DNA from: Candidatus Curtissbacteria bacterium RIFCSPHIGHO2_01_FULL_41_11
Lineage (GTDB): Bacteria; Patescibacteriota; Microgenomatia; Curtissbacterales; GWA2-41-24
Assembly (NCBI GenBank): GCA_001776335.1
Contig: MFAZ01000014.1
Coordinates: 15,004 to 37,615, forward strand
Length of the DNA stretch: 22,612 nt
Direction: 5' to 3'
The position numbers and the translations under genes were made by a program. This document shows positions 12,890-19,953 of the stretch, one piece after another. Below the pieces are notes generated by a model. That model did no database searches, was not told where the DNA came from, and saw nothing but the letters and a program-made list of their open reading frames with translations. The first letter of the stretch is position 1, and each line of letters starts with the position of its first letter.

Positions 12890-14149
12890 TTATATCTTAA
12901 ATACTTTTTTTACCTTTCCAATCCCTTCTACCAATCTATCCACTTCTTCCTCGGTGTTATAAATATAAAAACTCGCCCTGGCAGCAGACTCAATTTGCAA
13001 AAATTCCATCAAAGGTTGCGCGCAATGGTGTCCGGAACGAATGGCAACTCCCTCCGAATCGAGAATTGACGCAACGTCGTGTGCGTGCGCGGGTCCAACA
13101 TTAAATGCTACGACACCACCTCGCACTTTAGCATCCAAAGGTCCATAAATTGTCACATCTGGTATCTCCGACAATTTTTTAATCGCATGCTCGGTCAGCT
13201 TGATCTCATGTTTTCTGACATTTTCCATTCCGATTTTAGAAAGATAATCAACAGCAGCCCCCAACCCTATCGCTCCTGCAATATCCGGCGTTCCTGCTTC
13301 AAATTTCCATGGCAATTCATTCCAGCTGGATTTTTCCAAGACAACTTTACTGATCATTTCCCCGCCAAACAAAAACGGTGGCATCTCTTCAAGCAACTCA
13401 CGTTTTGCCCACAAAACTCCGATTCCTGTCGGCCCCAGCATTTTGTGTCCGGTAAAAACATAAAAATCGCATCCGATTGAATCTATATCAACCGGCATGT
13501 GAGGAACGGCCTGCGCCCCATCAATTAGTATTTTTGCTTTTGGAGCTTCCCGATGAACAATAGACGACAAACGATTAGCATTGTTAATAATCCCTAAAAC
13601 ATTCGAAACATGGAAAAAAGCAACCAACTTTGTCTTCTTAGTCAATGCATTCTTAAAGGCAACTAAATCAACTTCCCCGTTTTCATGAATAGGCCGAAGG
13701 CCCTGAGCCTGTCGAAGGGGTACGATCTTGAGGACCGCTCCGTTTTCCAATGCCAACTGCTGCCAAACGACAAAATTAGAATGATGTTCGGCAACCGTCA
13801 GGACGATCTCGTCCCCACGACCGATATTGTTTCTCCCCCAACTGTACGCAACCAAATTGACAGCCTCAGTAGCATTCCTCACAAAAATAATTTCCGCGGA
13901 ATCTTTAACTCCGACAAAATCTGCTACCTTCCTTCGGGCATTTTCCATTAACTCCGTCGCCTCCACACTTAGAGTATGAATTCCTCTGTGCACATTGGCA
14001 TTTGATGTTTTATAAAAGTTGGAAATTGCCTCAATTACCTGCTTCGGCTTTTGGCTCGTTGCAGCATTATCCAGATAAGCGAGTTGCTTACCGTTAATTC
14101 TCCTTTTAAGAATTGGGAAATCTTCCCGAATTTTAGATACATCAATCAC
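12890..14149 (-). CDS. sufS: SufS group II cysteine desulfurase
   Basis: PLP enzyme that removes sulfur from cysteine for Fe-S assembly. 419 aa. Substrate/PLP motifs AYLDNAATSQKP and AEHHSNFVVWQ (His122/123), PLP Lys236 in FTGHKMLGPTGIG, and active-site Cys376 in RSGHHCAQPLM, with the short catalytic loop of the SufS class. Start is GTG 14149 with GAGGTG about 7 nt upstream. Residues about 145-157 (LRQAQGLRPIHEN) are an in-frame repeat insertion between two conserved strands. SufU follows. Confidence 0.95.
   Translation of the reverse strand: MIDVSKIREDFPILKRRINGKQLAYLDNAATSQKPKQVIEAISNFYKTSNANVHRGIHTLSVEATELMENARRKVADFVGVKDSAEIIFVRNATEAVNLVAYSWGRNNIGRGDEIVLTVAEHHSNFVVWQQLALENGAVLKIVPLRQAQGLRPIHENGEVDLVAFKNALTKKTKLVAFFHVSNVLGIINNANRLSSIVHREAPKAKILIDGAQAVPHMPVDIDSIGCDFYVFTGHKMLGPTGIGVLWAKRELLEEMPPFLFGGEMISKVVLEKSSWNELPWKFEAGTPDIAGAIGLGAAVDYLSKIGMENVRKHEIKLTEHAIKKLSEIPDVTIYGPLDAKVRGGVVAFNVGPAHAHDVASILDSEGVAIRSGHHCAQPLMEFLQIESAARASFYIYNTEEEVDRLVEGIGKVKKVFKI
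13701..13719. repeat. RQAQG-type repeat inside sufS
   Basis: CCCTGAGCCTGTCGAAGGG, a near-palindromic short element. On the minus strand it is translated as LRQAQGL within SufS. Variants are found at 10845-10860 and 19971-19994. Confidence 0.85.
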
Positions 14150-14191
14150 TCTTTACACCTCATCTCTTTGCCTTTCTTAGCGATTTTCTTC

Positions 14192-14695
14192 CTATTGGGC
14201 TCTCCAAAGTGAAATCTGCATTACGGTTTGAGAATCGTGATTCAAATAATCAAAAAAGTCTGCAACGCTCATTTTCTCTCCCTTTATTTCCAAATCCCTT
14301 TTCCGAAACAGTTCTTCTTCACTTAAATCCCCTAAAAAATCCAATATCTCGTTTGATGTCCTAAATAGTTCGCGAATTATTTCCGGCAGATTACTTTCTC
14401 TAAAGGTTTCAATTAACTTACCGTTAACTCCTCCAATATTTTCAAAAACAGCTGTCTCAACCACTCCACCCGCAAGCAACCTTTTGGCGGCTTTCAAAAA
14501 CTCCCCGTCCCAATAAAGAGCAGCTGCCGCCAATGTTTTTGGACTATTTCGGCATGCAATCACCTCTTCCATTTTTTCTCTATCGCTGGCTGTTTTTGCC
14601 AGTTCTTCAACCAGCGAAATCAAGGCAGTCCGCGATACTTGGGAAGTCTCCAAAAATTCAAATTTTCGGGGCGTATTTTCCAATAACTCATTCAT
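14192..14695 (-). CDS. DinB/ClbS-like four-helix-bundle protein
   Basis: 167 aa, all-helical. The pattern SRTALISLVEELAKTASDRE ... TLAAAALYWDGEFLKAAKRL ... LFRTSNEILDFLGDLSEEEL ... VADFFDYLNHDSQTVMQI fits the DinB/DfsB superfamily, whose members are often thiol- or metal-linked small enzymes. The last segment usually has metal-binding His; only one His (LNHDS) is visible. It overlaps the Rieske gene by 4 nt and precedes sufS by 42 nt, so it is co-expressed with Fe-S genes. The specific activity is unknown. Confidence 0.6.
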   Translation of the reverse strand: MNELLENTPRKFEFLETSQVSRTALISLVEELAKTASDREKMEEVIACRNSPKTLAAAALYWDGEFLKAAKRLLAGGVVETAVFENIGGVNGKLIETFRESNLPEIIRELFRTSNEILDFLGDLSEEELFRKRDLEIKGEKMSVADFFDYLNHDSQTVMQISLWRAQ

Positions 14696-14997
14696 ACTTC
14701 CACAAACACCTCATCACCTTCAACACTAACTTCGAAAGTTTTTAGCGGCTCCGCAGCAGGAGGCAAAACATTTGCACCGGTTTTGACATTGAATTGCGAT
14801 CCATGACACGTACATTCGACAACCTCCCCGTGCATTAAGTGGTTCTCATCCAGCTCACATTGTTCATGTGTACAAATATTAGAAGTGGCGTAAATTTTCC
14901 CATCGACGTTAAAAAGCGCAACCGGCTCGCCATTTACATCTACCTTCTTAAGCTCTCCTTCCGGCACTTCTGATACTTTTGCGACCTTAATTTTCAT
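14692..14997 (-). CDS. Rieske-type [2Fe-2S] ferredoxin
   Basis: 101 aa. Rieske ligands are Cys42/His44 (ICTHEQC) and Cys62/His65 (ECTCHGSQF), with 17 residues between His44 and Cys62. It is soluble with no membrane anchor, like the ferredoxin partners of dioxygenases and nitrite reductase small subunits. It probably carries electrons, perhaps from the FAD reductase at 9981-11291 (inference). There is no clear Shine-Dalgarno; an AT-rich repeat lies directly upstream and could hide a promoter. The DinB-like gene follows with a 4-nt overlap. Confidence 0.93.
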   Translation of the reverse strand: MKIKVAKVSEVPEGELKKVDVNGEPVALFNVDGKIYATSNICTHEQCELDENHLMHGEVVECTCHGSQFNVKTGANVLPPAAEPLKTFEVSVEGDEVFVEV

Positions 14998-15002
14998 AAA
15001 TA

Positions 15003-15099
15003 ATTTTCAATTTACAATTTAAAATTTTCAATCAATTTCTAAATGTATTAATTTTCAAATATTGAATCATTGTAAATTCAATGAAAATTGAGAATTAAA
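15003..15099. repeat. AT-rich palindromic dispersed repeat, copy A
   Basis: Made of AATTTTCAATTTACAATTTA-like words at one end and TTCAATGAAAATTGAGAATT at the other, which are roughly inverted copies. It shares CAATCAATTTCTAA and TTCAATGAAAATTGA with the element at 22515-22612. It fills the sufD-Rieske gap and splits the operon into two parts. Confidence 0.75.
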
Positions 15100-15101
15100 A
15101 A

Positions 15102-15617
15102 TTAAAAATTTACCGATTTTATCCTTTCCAGGATCGGTTTAGTAAAACCTTCAATTAACATCTTCTCAGCCTGTTTTTTTGAAAGTCCCCTGCTCATCAG
15201 ATAAAAGAGCATCTGCTCATCTACTTTTCCGACAGTTGCCGCATGTCCTGCTTTTACATCCGGCTCTAATATCTCCAAAGCAGGCGTGTCATCGCCCATC
15301 TTTGCCTCGTCAAATAAAAGCGCATCACTTCTTAAATACGCATCCGAACCTTTCGCACCTTTTTCTATTTTGACCGAACCTCGGAAGTCAAACTGCGACT
15401 TTCCTCTCAATACAGCTCTCACATTCACGTTCGATTTTGTATTTGGTGCAGCATGGGTTATATATGCCTCAAGTGCTCTAACCTCATCACCCTTCCCCAG
15501 TACCAACCCTACAACCTCAACAGATGCATTTTCCCCCGCCAAAATAATCTCTATTTTTTTTTCTCCATCCAAGTTTATTGGAATCACTCTTACTTGATCC
15601 TTTTTAAGAATTATCAT
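15102..15617 (-). CDS. sufD: Short SufD-like Fe-S assembly protein
   Basis: 171 aa, against about 400 or more for typical SufD. It has the C-terminal half of the SufBD beta-helix: DAYLRSDALLFDEAKMGDD, VKAGHAATVGKVDEQ and FYLMSRGLSKKQAEKMLIEGF. The equivalent SufB region reads RIGHEASVSRIDAEQLFYLMSRG. The N-terminal helical domain is missing. The gene starts cleanly with a 4-nt overlap to the preceding ORF, so this looks like a true mini-SufD, not a break. It should pair with SufB and SufC as the scaffold. Confidence 0.88.
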   Translation of the reverse strand: MIILKKDQVRVIPINLDGEKKIEIILAGENASVEVVGLVLGKGDEVRALEAYITHAAPNTKSNVNVRAVLRGKSQFDFRGSVKIEKGAKGSDAYLRSDALLFDEAKMGDDTPALEILEPDVKAGHAATVGKVDEQMLFYLMSRGLSKKQAEKMLIEGFTKPILERIKSVNF

Positions 15618-15907
15618 CGAAGCACCGCCTTATGTCCCAACAAATGGCTAATAACACAAATAAACCCTTGCAACGTCCTCACTTTCACTGAACCGTCAGA
15701 CTGTTCAAATGCGCAAATCGCGGCATTTAAATCCGATATCTTGGCAACTTCTCGTTCGTCAAACCAAAGCTGTCTTACTCCCATTTCCGGTTTCTCTTCT
15801 ACCTTAAAACCAACTTTTCTTTCCCTCGCAAGTTGCGCAAGATCTTCGATTGATTTATAAAGATCTGCCAATTTATATTCTGCAAGATGTTCCTCTCGTT
15901 CTATCAT
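15614..15907 (-). CDS. Unknown 97-aa protein in the suf operon
   Basis: Starts MIEREEHLAEYKLADLYKSI. The first half is helical and charged (SIEDLAQLARERKVGFKVEE), the second a mixed region (REVAKISDLNAAICAFEQ ... VRTLQGFICVISHLLGHK). Two Cys, no CxxC, no membrane segment or signal peptide. It overlaps its neighbours by 4 nt on both sides and the ribosome site (AAAGGAG) lies in the preceding gene. No family is recognised. A role as a SUF accessory is suggested only by position. Confidence 0.7.
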   Translation of the reverse strand: MIEREEHLAEYKLADLYKSIEDLAQLARERKVGFKVEEKPEMGVRQLWFDEREVAKISDLNAAICAFEQSDGSVKVRTLQGFICVISHLLGHKAVLR

Positions 15908-16191
15908 TCCACTGCTCCTTTTTTAAAATACTCCATTCTCCTTCTTACCGATTCAAAAATCTTTTCCTTTTGGTCCATGTTTGCTACCTTTGCCACTTTT
16001 ACACCATCCACCTCAATACCCATGAAAAAAGGCGGAACTCTGTCACCGGCATCTGGGTCTTCCATCCATGCAACACTGTCCATCCCAGTAGACATCTCTC
16101 TCAGATTAAACCCAAGTTCGCGCAAATAATCGCAAAATGGATCATAAGTAACCTCAAGATCCATAGGATCATACCCAGCTCTCTCACTCAT
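15904..16191 (-). CDS. Unknown 95-aa acidic protein in the suf operon
   Basis: MSERAGYDPMDLEVTYDPFC begins an acidic, soluble protein with one Cys; the middle reads FFMGIEVDGVKVAKVANMDQ. The last residues, MEYFKKGAVE, are encoded by the same 21 bases that end the upstream SRPBCC gene (see 15914-16218). It overlaps both neighbours by 4 nt. No family is recognised. Confidence 0.7.
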   Translation of the reverse strand: MSERAGYDPMDLEVTYDPFCDYLRELGFNLREMSTGMDSVAWMEDPDAGDRVPPFFMGIEVDGVKVAKVANMDQKEKIFESVRRRMEYFKKGAVE

Positions 16192-16218
16192 CCCGTCGCT
16201 CCTTTTTTAAAATACTCC
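15914..16218. repeat. Two identical 21-nt gene ends, 284 bp apart
   Basis: 15914-15934 and 16198-16218 are identical and encode EYFKKGA near the C-termini of two adjacent but otherwise dissimilar proteins. They include the AAAGGAG ribosome site for the next gene. Together they bracket exactly one gene (95 aa), as expected for a duplicated insertion junction or a recombination target. Confidence 0.85.
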
Positions 16219-16619
16219 TTCATCGGTTCCCAATAATATTCATGCCACCCACTATCAATATCCTCCGCTTTATCATCCGGTACATTTTCCTGAGTTAATT
16301 TCAACTTTGTTCCCTCCGAGCCAGAGCGCCCTCCGGGCCGCCGGCCGTCACCCTCACCAAAAAGCTCAATCTTCAGATCAGAATAATGTCCTTCCGGCCA
16401 ATCATTTGCTCTCCACTTTTGCACAATCTTTTTCCCAGGAACAAGCTTCACATTCTCTCCGATTAATTCTCCATCCCAAATATCAAATTTCCCGCCAGCT
16501 TTTGCCTCAAACTTTACATTTGCACCGGTAAACACAGCATGCTTTTTGGCATCGACATATGCCTCATAGACTTCCCGTGGCGTCGCATTTATAAAAACTT
16601 GTTGCTTAATTGTCTTCAT
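16188..16619 (-). CDS. SRPBCC/AHSA1-like (START-fold) protein
   Basis: 143 aa. The N-terminus QQVFINATPREVYEAYVDAK is the typical first strand-helix of AHSA1/SRPBCC proteins, which have a hydrophobic ligand pocket or bind partner proteins. GGKFDIWDGELIGENVKLVPGKK and the end SGWHEYYWEPMKEYFKK also match. Residues GRRPGGRSGSEG come from a G+C-rich in-frame insertion (16312-16355) between two beta strands. The gene overlaps its neighbours by 4 nt. A role in cluster assembly is unproven. Confidence 0.82.
   Translation of the reverse strand: MKTIKQQVFINATPREVYEAYVDAKKHAVFTGANVKFEAKAGGKFDIWDGELIGENVKLVPGKKIVQKWRANDWPEGHYSDLKIELFGEGDGRRPGGRSGSEGTKLKLTQENVPDDKAEDIDSGWHEYYWEPMKEYFKKGATG
16312..16355. 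repeat. G+C-rich in-frame insertion in the SRPBCC gene
   Basis: About 80% G+C by my count, inside a gene of roughly 40%. It contains GGCCGCCGGCC-type palindromic words and CCCTC at both ends. It adds about 12 residues (GRRPGGRSGSEG) between otherwise contiguous family sequence. Confidence 0.7.
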
Positions 16620-16948
16620 CCTACCGTTCCTTCTTCTAATAAACCCATTAACTCCTTATATTTTTGAATTTGATCGTCTGAAACCCAAATCCCTTTTTGA
16701 TCCGAGTTAAAGTTATGAAATACTGCGTAACCGGAACCATCTTTCTTGATTAAAATCCCAAAACCTGATTCCTCATCACCAAAAGGCGCTATTCTTATTT
16801 CCAAATCATTGGTTCGAACATTTTGCATTAACTGTTTCAAATCGTCGGCCACTTTAAAAAACCTTTGTATGTAATCTGCACCTACAAAATCCACTGCATC
16901 TCCTCCAAATAAATCTTTTGCGCTTTTGCTTTCAAATTCCAAGCTCAT
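16616..16948 (-). CDS. Unknown 110-aa protein in the suf operon
   Basis: Starts MSLEFESKSAKDLFGGDAVD. A helix region (YIQRFFKVADDLKQLMQNV) is followed by beta-rich sequence (IRIAPFGDEESGFGILIKKD, YAVFHNFNSDQKGIWVSDD) and an end helix. No Cys, no membrane segment. The C-terminus EEGTVG is the junction cassette shared with its neighbours. It overlaps both by 4 nt. No family is recognised. Confidence 0.7.
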   Translation of the reverse strand: MSLEFESKSAKDLFGGDAVDFVGADYIQRFFKVADDLKQLMQNVRTNDLEIRIAPFGDEESGFGILIKKDGSGYAVFHNFNSDQKGIWVSDDQIQKYKELMGLLEEGTVG

Positions 16949-17250
16949 CCCACCGCTCCTTCTCTCACGGAACTAGACAAAAGTTGCGATATCGCTGGAA
17001 TTACACCAACAAAACCTCTTGCTGAATCAGGATTATCTATAAAAGTCCAAATTCCAAAGCTAAAAGTGTTGCTAACCACGATAACCATCGTTTTATCAAA
17101 TCTATCCTCAGGTATATGAAGGATATTAAGTTCTATACACGGCTCAAGAATTTTTACACCTTTTCTTTGTAGCTTTTCCTTCAACTCGTTATACGGCATC
17201 TCCAACTCTGTACCCCAAGGATGTTCAAAATCTACTCTCTCTATAATCAC
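16945..17250 (-). CDS. Unknown 101-aa protein directly after sufB
   Basis: GTG start overlapping the sufB stop (GTGA). MIIERVDFEHPWGTELEMPY opens a mixed alpha/beta protein with one Cys (ILEPCIELNILHIPEDRF) and a hydrophobic, Phe-rich strand region (MVIVVSNTFSFGIWTFID). The C-terminus is REGAVG. No family is recognised; its place suggests a SufBCD accessory. Confidence 0.7.
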   Translation of the reverse strand: MIIERVDFEHPWGTELEMPYNELKEKLQRKGVKILEPCIELNILHIPEDRFDKTMVIVVSNTFSFGIWTFIDNPDSARGFVGVIPAISQLLSSSVREGAVG

Positions 17251-18644
17251 CCTACGCTCCCCTCCATGTTTAACTGAATCAACCGATTCAGCTCCACCGC
17301 ATATTCAAGCGGCAATTCTTTGACGATAGGTTCTATGAAACCATTGACGATTAACGAAGTTGCTTCATTTTCGGATAAGCCCCGACTCATTAAATAAAAC
17401 AATTGTTCCGCATCGATTCTGGAAACCGAAGCTTCGTGACCGATGCGCACATTGTCTTCCGCAACCTTCATCGTCGGGTATGTGTCGGATCGAGACTTCT
17501 CGTCTAAAATCAAAGCATCGCACCTCACATTGCACTTAACCCGCTCTGCGTTTTTGATAATTTTGACGAGTCCTCGATATGAGGTCCGACCTCCATTAAC
17601 GCTAACCGATTTAGAAATGATCTCCCCGCTTGTATCAGGCGCCAAAAACATCAACTTGCCACCTGCATCCTGGTGTTGTCCTGAGTTCGCTAGAGCAAGG
17701 GACAAAATCTCTCCTCGTGCTCCCCGTCCGACCAAATAACAGCTTGGGTATTTCATCGTGATCTTGCTACCGATATTCCCGTCCACCCATTCCATTGTTC
17801 CTTCCTCTTCCACAAACGCCCGTTTTGTCACCAGGTTATAAACATTGCTGGACCAATTTTGGATTGTTGTATATCGGCACCTTGCTCCCTTTTTGACAAA
17901 AATCTCCACAACTGCGGCGTGCAAAGAATCCGTTGTATAAACCGGGGCCGTACAACCCTCGACATAGTGGACATACGCACCTTCGTCAACAATTATTAAA
18001 GTCCTCTCAAACTGCCCCATATTGGCAGCATTAATCCTAAAGTAAGCCTGAAGCGGGATATCGACAGAAACGCCCGGTGGAACGTAAATAAAGCTGCCTC
18101 CGGACCATACAGCGCTGTTTAGTGCCGCGAATTTATTGTCCGCAGCGGGAATAGACCTTCCAAAATACTGTTTGACCAAATCCCCGTATTCCCGCAAACC
18201 CGTATCCATATCCATGAATATCACACCTTTGTCTGCCCACTGTTTCTGGAAGGAATGGTAAACAGACTCGCTTTCATACTGGGCGGTCACTCCGGCCAGA
18301 AACTTTTTCTCCGCCTCCGGGATCCCGATCGCATCGTAAGTGTCTTTTATTTCTTTTGGTAAATCTTTCCAGGATTTTTTCTGGGAATCTGTCGGTTTTA
18401 TGTAATAGAAAATATTTTCAAAGTCGATGGTAGAAAGATCCGCCCCCCATGTCGGCATTTTCTTAGCAAGAAAAATCTCCAAAGCCCGCAGCCTCTGCTC
18501 CCTCATCCACTCCGACTCACTTTTCATCTCGCTAATCTGCTCAACCACGGCCTTCGATAGACCTTTTTTGGCCTTAAAAACATAATTCTCCGGCTTGGAG
18601 AAACCATACTGGTATTCGTTCGGTACAACTACTCCATTTGCCAT
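17247..18644 (-). CDS. sufB: SufB Fe-S cluster assembly scaffold
   Basis: 465 aa, normal family length. N-terminal helical domain (YQYGFSKPENYVFKAKKGLS; WMREQRLRALEIFLAKKMPTW) then the SufBD beta-helix core with SAVWSGGSFIYVPPGVSVDI, EGCTAPVYTTDSLHAAVVEI, MEWVDGNIGSKITMKYPSC and IGHEASVSRIDAEQLFYLMS. It builds nascent clusters with SufC and SufD using sulfur from SufS/SufU. The ATG overlaps sufC by 16 nt, with AAAGGA upstream. The last codons (MEGSVG) start the run of junction cassettes. Confidence 0.97.
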   Translation of the reverse strand: MANGVVVPNEYQYGFSKPENYVFKAKKGLSKAVVEQISEMKSESEWMREQRLRALEIFLAKKMPTWGADLSTIDFENIFYYIKPTDSQKKSWKDLPKEIKDTYDAIGIPEAEKKFLAGVTAQYESESVYHSFQKQWADKGVIFMDMDTGLREYGDLVKQYFGRSIPAADNKFAALNSAVWSGGSFIYVPPGVSVDIPLQAYFRINAANMGQFERTLIIVDEGAYVHYVEGCTAPVYTTDSLHAAVVEIFVKKGARCRYTTIQNWSSNVYNLVTKRAFVEEEGTMEWVDGNIGSKITMKYPSCYLVGRGARGEILSLALANSGQHQDAGGKLMFLAPDTSGEIISKSVSVNGGRTSYRGLVKIIKNAERVKCNVRCDALILDEKSRSDTYPTMKVAEDNVRIGHEASVSRIDAEQLFYLMSRGLSENEATSLIVNGFIEPIVKELPLEYAVELNRLIQLNMEGSVG

Positions 18645-19426
18645 AATGCGTATCCTTTCTCCTCAATCACCTTTGCCAAATTCGTCTTTCCGGATTTTAC
18701 AATCTTCCCATCTACCATCACATGCACAAAATCAGGCTTCAGGTATTTAAGGATCCGTGCATAGTGCGTTATTAGAATCAATGACGATCCCGTATCGTTA
18801 AGCCTGAATTGCTTGATAGCTTTTGCGACGATCTTCAATCCATCCACATCGAGTCCGCTGTCAATTTCGTCCAAAATAACCAGTTTAGGTTTCAGAGCCA
18901 TCATCTGCAAAATCTCGTTGCGCTTTTTCTCTCCTCCGCTAAAACCTTCGTTTAGAGAACGGCGCAAAAAATCATCCGAAAGTTTCAAAGAAGATGCATA
19001 TTCCAGAAGCTGCTGGCGGAACTGGCTTATACCAACATTGTCATTGCGAGGAGTCGTAGACGACGAGGCAATCTTTCTCCGTTTAGATTGCTTCGCTTCG
19101 CTCGCAATGACAGAAGAACGAGCTCTGCGTAAAAAATTAAATACGCTCACCCCCGGTACCTCAACCGGATGCTGAAATCCCAAAAATATCCCCAACTTTG
19201 CTCTCTTATCCGGCGTTAATTTGCTAATGTCCTTATCTAGCATCCATAATCTACCATCTGTAATCTTATAATTGGGGTGTCCGGCAATCACTTGCGCCAA
19301 AGTACTCTTCCCGCTTCCGTTCGGCCCCATCAAAACGTGAATCTCGCCACGACCGACTTTAAGATCCACGCCTTTCAAAATTTCCTTACCATCAATTAAA
19401 ACTTTTAAATTAGATACTTTTAGCAT
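18629..19426 (-). CDS. sufC: SufC ABC-type ATPase
   Basis: 265 aa from ATG 19426 (MLKVSNLKVLIDGKEILKGV); GGAGGAGG ends 4 nt upstream, and the TTG one codon earlier is too close to it. Walker A GPNGSGKST (35-43), Q-loop FLGFQHPVEVPG, signature FSGGEKKRNEIL, Walker B LVILDEIDSGLD and H-loop LITHY (His221) are all intact. It powers the SufBCD scaffold. Residues about 103-131 (SSVIASEAKQSKRRKIASS...) come from a palindromic repeat inserted in frame between Q-loop and signature. The start overlaps the upstream gene by 17 nt. Confidence 0.97.
   Translation of the reverse strand: MLKVSNLKVLIDGKEILKGVDLKVGRGEIHVLMGPNGSGKSTLAQVIAGHPNYKITDGRLWMLDKDISKLTPDKRAKLGIFLGFQHPVEVPGVSVFNFLRRARSSVIASEAKQSKRRKIASSSTTPRNDNVGISQFRQQLLEYASSLKLSDDFLRRSLNEGFSGGEKKRNEILQMMALKPKLVILDEIDSGLDVDGLKIVAKAIKQFRLNDTGSSLILITHYARILKYLKPDFVHVMVDGKIVKSGKTNLAKVIEEKGYALWQME
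19039..19112. repeat. Palindromic dispersed repeat, copy 3, inside sufC
   Basis: TGTCATTGCGAG and CTCGCAATGACA are exact inverted ends, with inner arms GCAATCT (19068-19074) and AGATTGC (19085-19091). It has the same design as 12808-12881. It is translated within SufC without a stop. Confidence 0.95.
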
Positions 19427-19943
19427 CAAACCTCCTCCATTTTCTCTTCCCCAATCCTAAAAATTTATATCCCAAAGTTTCGGCGGCATACCCGCAATAA
19501 ACCTGAGCGTCGCCGAGAGACTTGCCAACACCAAGGAAAATCACTTTCGGATTCTTTTTTTCTCCGTCTTTAAGTTCGAAATAGATTAACTTATCATCCT
19601 GCTCAAAACAACTTTCTGCGGTTCTTGAAACACAAAATTTATTCCATCTCTTCTTTTGGTCATCATTCGAAAAAGATCCGAGCACATAATTCCTAAATTT
19701 AGGGAAATCTTTGCCAAATATCCTGGCAGTAGTTAGCCAGGATATTTCCTGGCCGGGGATAAGGCCTAATTCGTTTCCTTTTCGGCGAGTTTCAAATCTA
19801 ACTTCAGGAATAGTGATATCTCTAAGATGTCTTGGACGAACTTTCGGCACTTCTTGTTTCCCCAATGAAGATAAATCCCCGTTAAACTGATTTCTCAACT
19901 CATCCATAACACTCATTGCAAATTTACTTAATCTTTCGTTCAT
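19410..19943 (-). CDS. Unknown 177-aa protein upstream of sufC
   Basis: ATG 19943 follows a strong AAGGAGGT. Starts MNERLSKFAMSVMDELRNQF. It is basic overall, with two Cys (FCVSRTAESCFEQ) and one later (YCGYAAETLGYKFLGLGKRK). GKSLGDAQVYCGYAAE may be a helix packing region. No membrane segment and no family recognised. The stop lies 17 nt inside sufC, so the two are coupled. It could be a SUF accessory or a passenger. Confidence 0.75.
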   Translation of the reverse strand: MNERLSKFAMSVMDELRNQFNGDLSSLGKQEVPKVRPRHLRDITIPEVRFETRRKGNELGLIPGQEISWLTTARIFGKDFPKFRNYVLGSFSNDDQKKRWNKFCVSRTAESCFEQDDKLIYFELKDGEKKNPKVIFLGVGKSLGDAQVYCGYAAETLGYKFLGLGKRKWRRFDAKSI

Positions 19944-19953
19944 TTTTACCTCC

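Noticed and set aside
12445..12900. 151-aa plus-strand ORF antisense to sufU
   Set aside because: It is a shadow frame: sufU has conserved Cys motifs on the other strand, and the plus frame runs through a palindromic repeat.
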